35,312 nt of DNA, from contig JAFQBN010000019.1 of NCBI GenBank assembly GCA_017416685.1, positions 1-35,312 of the forward strand, in the 5' to 3' direction. Under the pieces are notes generated by a model. That model had not been told where the DNA came from, searched no databases, and worked only from the letters and a program-made list of their open reading frames with translations. Shown here piece after piece: positions 32,484 to 35,312 of this stretch. The first letter of the stretch is position 1; each line of letters starts with the position of its first letter. The position numbers were made by a program, and so were the translations under genes. The stretch comes from Oscillospiraceae bacterium. Lineage in GTDB: Bacteria; Bacillota; Clostridia; Oscillospirales; Oscillospiraceae.

Positions 32484-33185
32484 ATGAAGCTGGCCGGACT
32501 GCAAAAACTGACACTGCTGGACTACCCCGGCCGGGTGGCCTGCACCGTATTCACCGCCGGATGCAACCTGCGCTGTCCCTTCTGCCACAACAGCGAGCTG
32601 GTATTGCCCGAGCGCAACCCCTATCTGCTGGACGTGGAGGAATTCTTCTCCTTCCTGAATAAGCGGCAGGGCGTTCTGGAGGGTGTGTGCGTCACCGGCG
32701 GCGAGCCGCTGCTGCAAAAGGATATTGAACAGTTCCTGCGCCGCATTAAGGAGATGGGTTTTGCGGTCAAGCTGGATACCAACGGCTGCTTCCCCGACCG
32801 ATTGAAGGCGCTGGTGGGGTCGGGTCTGGTAGACTTTGTGGCAATGGACATCAAGAACTGCCCGGATCGCTACGCCGTTACCGCGGGGATTCCGGCGTTG
32901 GACATCACCGCCGTGCAGGAGAGTGTAGCCTTCCTGCTGTCCGGCGCGGTGGACTACGAGTTCCGCACCACCGTGGCCGCCCAGCTCCACGACGAGGACT
33001 GCTTCCGGGCCATTGGTCCGTGGCTGAAGGGGGCCAAAACATACGCCATTCAGAATTTCCGGGACTCCGGCGATGTGTTATCCGGTGGTTTGACCCCATG
33101 TACACCACAACAGATTGTGTCCTTTGCGGAAATTGTAAAACCTTTCGTACAACAGGTTGTAACCCGCGGCGACGTTGAACCGTAA
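32484..33185 (+). CDS. nrdG: Anaerobic ribonucleotide reductase activating protein (radical SAM)
   Basis: This 233-residue radical SAM protein generates the glycyl radical on NrdD. The 4Fe-4S/SAM motif is C27-N-L-R-C31-P-F-C34, preceded by KLTLLDYPGRVACTVFTAGC. TGGEP (71-75) and a VKLDTNG strand follow. It belongs to the longer activase subfamily common in Clostridia and Archaea rather than the ~155-residue E. coli type. ATG at 32484 is preferred (GAGGTGA five bases upstream); 32475 (GTG) and 32478 (ATG) are in frame and possible. It precedes nrdD but is separated from it by a terminator and has its own promoter without NrdR boxes. Confidence 0.9.
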   Translation: MKLAGLQKLTLLDYPGRVACTVFTAGCNLRCPFCHNSELVLPERNPYLLDVEEFFSFLNKRQGVLEGVCVTGGEPLLQKDIEQFLRRIKEMGFAVKLDTNGCFPDRLKALVGSGLVDFVAMDIKNCPDRYAVTAGIPALDITAVQESVAFLLSGAVDYEFRTTVAAQLHDEDCFRAIGPWLKGAKTYAIQNFRDSGDVLSGGLTPCTPQQIVSFAEIVKPFVQQVVTRGDVEP

Positions 33186-33207
33186 GGCTTTGCGCGGATT
33201 TTGTCGA

Positions 33208-33238
33208 AGAACCGCCCCAAACTGGGGCGGTTCTTTTT
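33208..33238 (+). terminator. Terminator of nrdG
   Basis: AGAACCGCCCC / GGGGCGGTTCTTTTT hairpin with T-run. Confidence 0.9.
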
Positions 33239-33250
33239 GCTCGTTTTTCC

Positions 33251-33333
33251 ACAATATCTTGTGTTTGTGTGAAAAAATTTTTTCAACATCTTGGTTTTTA
33301 CCCTTGACAGGCAGACACAAGATATGGTATAGT
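33251..33333 (+). promoter_or_regulatory. nrdD promoter with NrdR boxes
   Basis: The promoter is TTGACA (33304-33309), an 18-base spacer and TATAGT (33328-33333). ACAATATCTTGTGT (33251-33264) and ACACAAGATATGGT (33315-33328) match the NrdR box; the second lies in the spacer where it would block polymerase. A weaker match, CAACATCTTG (33284-33293), sits 32 bases after the first core. NrdR is the ATP/dATP-sensing repressor of ribonucleotide reductase genes. The perfect palindrome TGAAAAAATTTTTTCA (33270-33285) lies between the boxes. Confidence 0.8.
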
Positions 33334-33426
33334 GTGCAAGCAAACCCTCAATATGCCCCCAAGATAGGCTGAAAAGGGGGATATTGTTGTATCGTAGGAA
33401 CGGAGAGACAGAAAGGAGATTTTACT

Positions 33427-35312
33427 ATGTACATGGTAACCAAGCGCGACGGCGCCAAGGCTGCCTTTGACGTCAGCAAGATCAGCGCCGCCATCACCAA
33501 GGCCTTTGAGGCCCAGCAGAAGCAGTATCACCCCACCATCATCGACATGCTGGCCCTGCGTGTCACCGCCGAGTTCGAGCCTAAGATCCGCGATGGTCTG
33601 ATCGCAGTGGAAGACATTCAGGACTGCGTGGAGAAGGTCCTGTCCGAGGCCGGCTACGCCGACGTGGCCAAGGCCTACATCCTGTACCGTAAGCAGCGCG
33701 AGAAGGTCCGCAACCTGAACTCCACCCTGCTGGACTACCGTGATCTGGTGGACAACTACCTGCAGATCAACGACTGGCGCGTGAAGGAGAACTCCACCGT
33801 CACCTACTCCGTGGGCGGTCTGATCCTGTCCAACTCCGGCGCTATCACCGCCAACTACTGGCTGAGCGAAATCTACGACGAGGAGATCGCTGAGGCCCAT
33901 CGCCGGGCCGATATCCACATCCACGACCTTTCCATGCTGACCGGTTACTGCGCCGGCTGGTCTCTGCGCCAGCTGATTCAGGAGGGTCTGGGCGGCATCC
34001 CCGGCAAGATCACCTCTTCCCCCGCCGGTCACCTGTCCACCCTGTGCAATCAGATGGTCAACTTCCTGGGCATCATGCAGAACGAGTGGGCCGGCGCTCA
34101 GGCGTTCAGCTCCTTCGACACATATCTTGCTCCCTTCGTCAGAGTGGACAACCTGACCCAGAAGGAAGTCAAGCAGTGCATCCAGTCCTTCGTCTACGGT
34201 GTCAACACCCCCAGCCGCTGGGGTACTCAGGCGCCCTTCTCCAACATCACCCTGGACTGGGTGGTGCCTGCCGACCTGAAGGACCAGCCCGCCATCGTCG
34301 GCGGCAAGGAGATGGACTTCACCTACGGCGACTGCAAGCGCGAAATGGACATGGTCAACAAGGCCTTCATCGAGATCATGATCGAGGGCGATGCCAACGG
34401 CCGCGGCTTCCAGTATCCTATCCCCACCTACTCCATTACCAGCAACTTCGACTGGTCCGAGACCGAGAACAATAAGCTGCTGTTCGAGATGACCGCCAAG
34501 TACGGCACTCCCTACTTCTCCAACTATATCAACTCCGATATGGAGCCTTCCGACGTGCGCTCCATGTGCTGCCGTCTGCGTCTGGACCTGCGTGAGCTGC
34601 GCAAGAAGTCGGGCGGCTTCTTCGGCTCCGGTGAGTCCACCGGCTCTGTGGGCGTGGTCACCATCAACCTGCCCCGTATCGCCTTCCTGGCCAGTGACGA
34701 GGGCGACTTCTACAAGCGTCTGGACAAGCTGATGGACATCTCCGCCCGCAGCCTGAAGACCAAGCGCACCGTCATCACGAAGCTCTTGGACAACGGTCTG
34801 TACCCCTACACCAAGCGTTACCTCGGCACCTTTGCCAACCACTTCTCCACCATCGGCCTGATCGGCATGAACGAGGTGGGTCTGAACGCCAAGTGGCTGC
34901 GGGCCGACCTGACCAACGAGAAGGTCCAGCAGTTTGCCAAGGACGTGCTGAATCATATGCGCGAGCGTTTGAGCGACTATCAGGAGCAGTACGGCGACCT
35001 GTACAACCTGGAGGCCACTCCCGCCGAGTCCACCACCTACCGCTTTGCCAAGCATGACAAGGAGCACTATCCCGACATCATCACCGCCAACGAGAACGGC
35101 ACCCCCTACTACACCAATTCCTCCCACCTGCCCGTGGACTTCACCGAGGACATTTTCACCGCCCTGGAGATCCAGGACGAGCTCCAGACCCGCTACACCT
35201 CCGGTACCGTCTTCCACGCCTTCCTGGGCGAGAAGCTGCCCGACTGGAAGGCGGCGGCTTCCCTGGTGCGCAAGATCGCAGAGAATCACAAGCTGCCCTA
35301 CTACACCATGAG
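33427..35312 (+). CDS. nrdD: Anaerobic ribonucleoside-triphosphate reductase, 3' end missing
   Basis: Class III RNR reduces ribonucleoside triphosphates to dNTPs using an oxygen-sensitive glycyl radical made by NrdG. About 628 codons are present. The N-terminal ~95 residues are an ATP-cone (MVTKRDGAKAAFDVSKI...), the allosteric activity switch. The catalytic part shows NSTVTYSVGGLILSNSGA, the DIHIHDLSMLTGYCAGWSL block, FVYGVNTPSRWGTQAPFSN and RSMCCRLRLDL. The C-terminal zinc site and glycyl-radical loop lie beyond the right edge. AAAGGAG precedes the ATG. The promoter carries NrdR boxes. Codon usage is biased toward frequent codons, as in the nearby glyS and pta, suggesting high expression. 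Confidence 0.95.
   Translation, partial: MYMVTKRDGAKAAFDVSKISAAITKAFEAQQKQYHPTIIDMLALRVTAEFEPKIRDGLIAVEDIQDCVEKVLSEAGYADVAKAYILYRKQREKVRNLNSTLLDYRDLVDNYLQINDWRVKENSTVTYSVGGLILSNSGAITANYWLSEIYDEEIAEAHRRADIHIHDLSMLTGYCAGWSLRQLIQEGLGGIPGKITSSPAGHLSTLCNQMVNFLGIMQNEWAGAQAFSSFDTYLAPFVRVDNLTQKEVKQCIQSFVYGVNTPSRWGTQAPFSNITLDWVVPADLKDQPAIVGGKEMDFTYGDCKREMDMVNKAFIEIMIEGDANGRGFQYPIPTYSITSNFDWSETENNKLLFEMTAKYGTPYFSNYINSDMEPSDVRSMCCRLRLDLRELRKKSGGFFGSGESTGSVGVVTINLPRIAFLASDEGDFYKRLDKLMDISARSLKTKRTVITKLLDNGLYPYTKRYLGTFANHFSTIGLIGMNEVGLNAKWLRADLTNEKVQQFAKDVLNHMRERLSDYQEQYGDLYNLEATPAESTTYRFAKHDKEHYPDIITANENGTPYYTNSSHLPVDFTEDIFTALEIQDELQTRYTSGTVFHAFLGEKLPDWKAAASLVRKIAENHKLPYYTM

Noticed and set aside
1-35312. 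CRISPR array, prophage, integrase or transposase genes, rRNA
   Set aside because: No regularly spaced repeats, no recognisable phage or transposase proteins and no rRNA segments were seen on either strand.

Overview
The window looks like a chromosomal segment of a strictly anaerobic, spore-forming, GC-rich Clostridia bacterium, most likely Oscillospiraceae (Flavonifractor/Oscillibacter/Intestinimonas-like). Pointers are a spore germination protease (gpr), an oxygen-sensitive class III ribonucleotide reductase (nrdD) with its activase, phosphate acetyltransferase, a glycine T-box ahead of glyS, and a DnaD/DnaC-type helicase-loading pair. The genus is inferred from gene content, not from a marker-gene comparison. 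Most genes are housekeeping and compactly packed on both strands, and many convergent pairs share one bidirectional hairpin terminator.

Layout. 1-3393 (minus): lepA (3' end cut by the window edge), an XRE regulator just upstream of it, and gpr. 3594-4796 (plus): rpsT and a YihY/BrkB membrane protein. 4844-8324: divergent degV and an EamA transporter, then an M23 cell-wall peptidase with LysM and G5 domains. 8325-8678: a 354-base intergenic region with two NrdR-like boxes and a small overlapping ORF ahead of pta. 9855-13093: an internally duplicated protein of unknown function, an M16 peptidase and a HAD-IIA phosphatase. 13139-16119 (minus): a low-GC accessory island that reads as a toxin/immunity locus, with a 564-residue toxin-like protein, a membrane-anchored partner, an orphan copy of the toxin C-terminus and a second, diverged partner. 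16253-21531: a dicarboxylate/amino-acid symporter, malic enzyme, tRNA-Arg(CCU) behind a perfect Rex-type operator, dnaC/dnaD, and zapA.

21756-29326 (plus) is one long co-directional run: U32 peptidase/hydroxylase, dut, maf, mreC, mreD, mrdA (PBP2) and an Mrp-type Fe-S ATPase, joining nucleotide-pool hygiene to rod-shape wall synthesis. 29409-30222 is a divergent regulatory region. On the minus strand an SOS-type promoter with LexA boxes drives an 84-residue protein with one C-terminal membrane helix. On the plus strand a sigma-A promoter and a GGC-specifier T-box precede glyS. The 3' end of glyS is duplicated around a short inserted repeat, followed by a roughly 490-base non-coding element with hairpin-forming inverted ends. 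The window closes with nrdG and nrdD; nrdD has its own promoter studded with NrdR boxes and is cut by the right edge.

The most interesting items are the toxin/immunity island with its orphan tip, the LexA-controlled small membrane protein (candidate SOS division inhibitor), the Rex operator over the tRNA-Arg/malic enzyme unit, the NrdR-like pair between the M23 peptidase gene and pta, and the repeat insertions that duplicated gene 3' ends. No CRISPR array, prophage, transposase or rRNA was seen.
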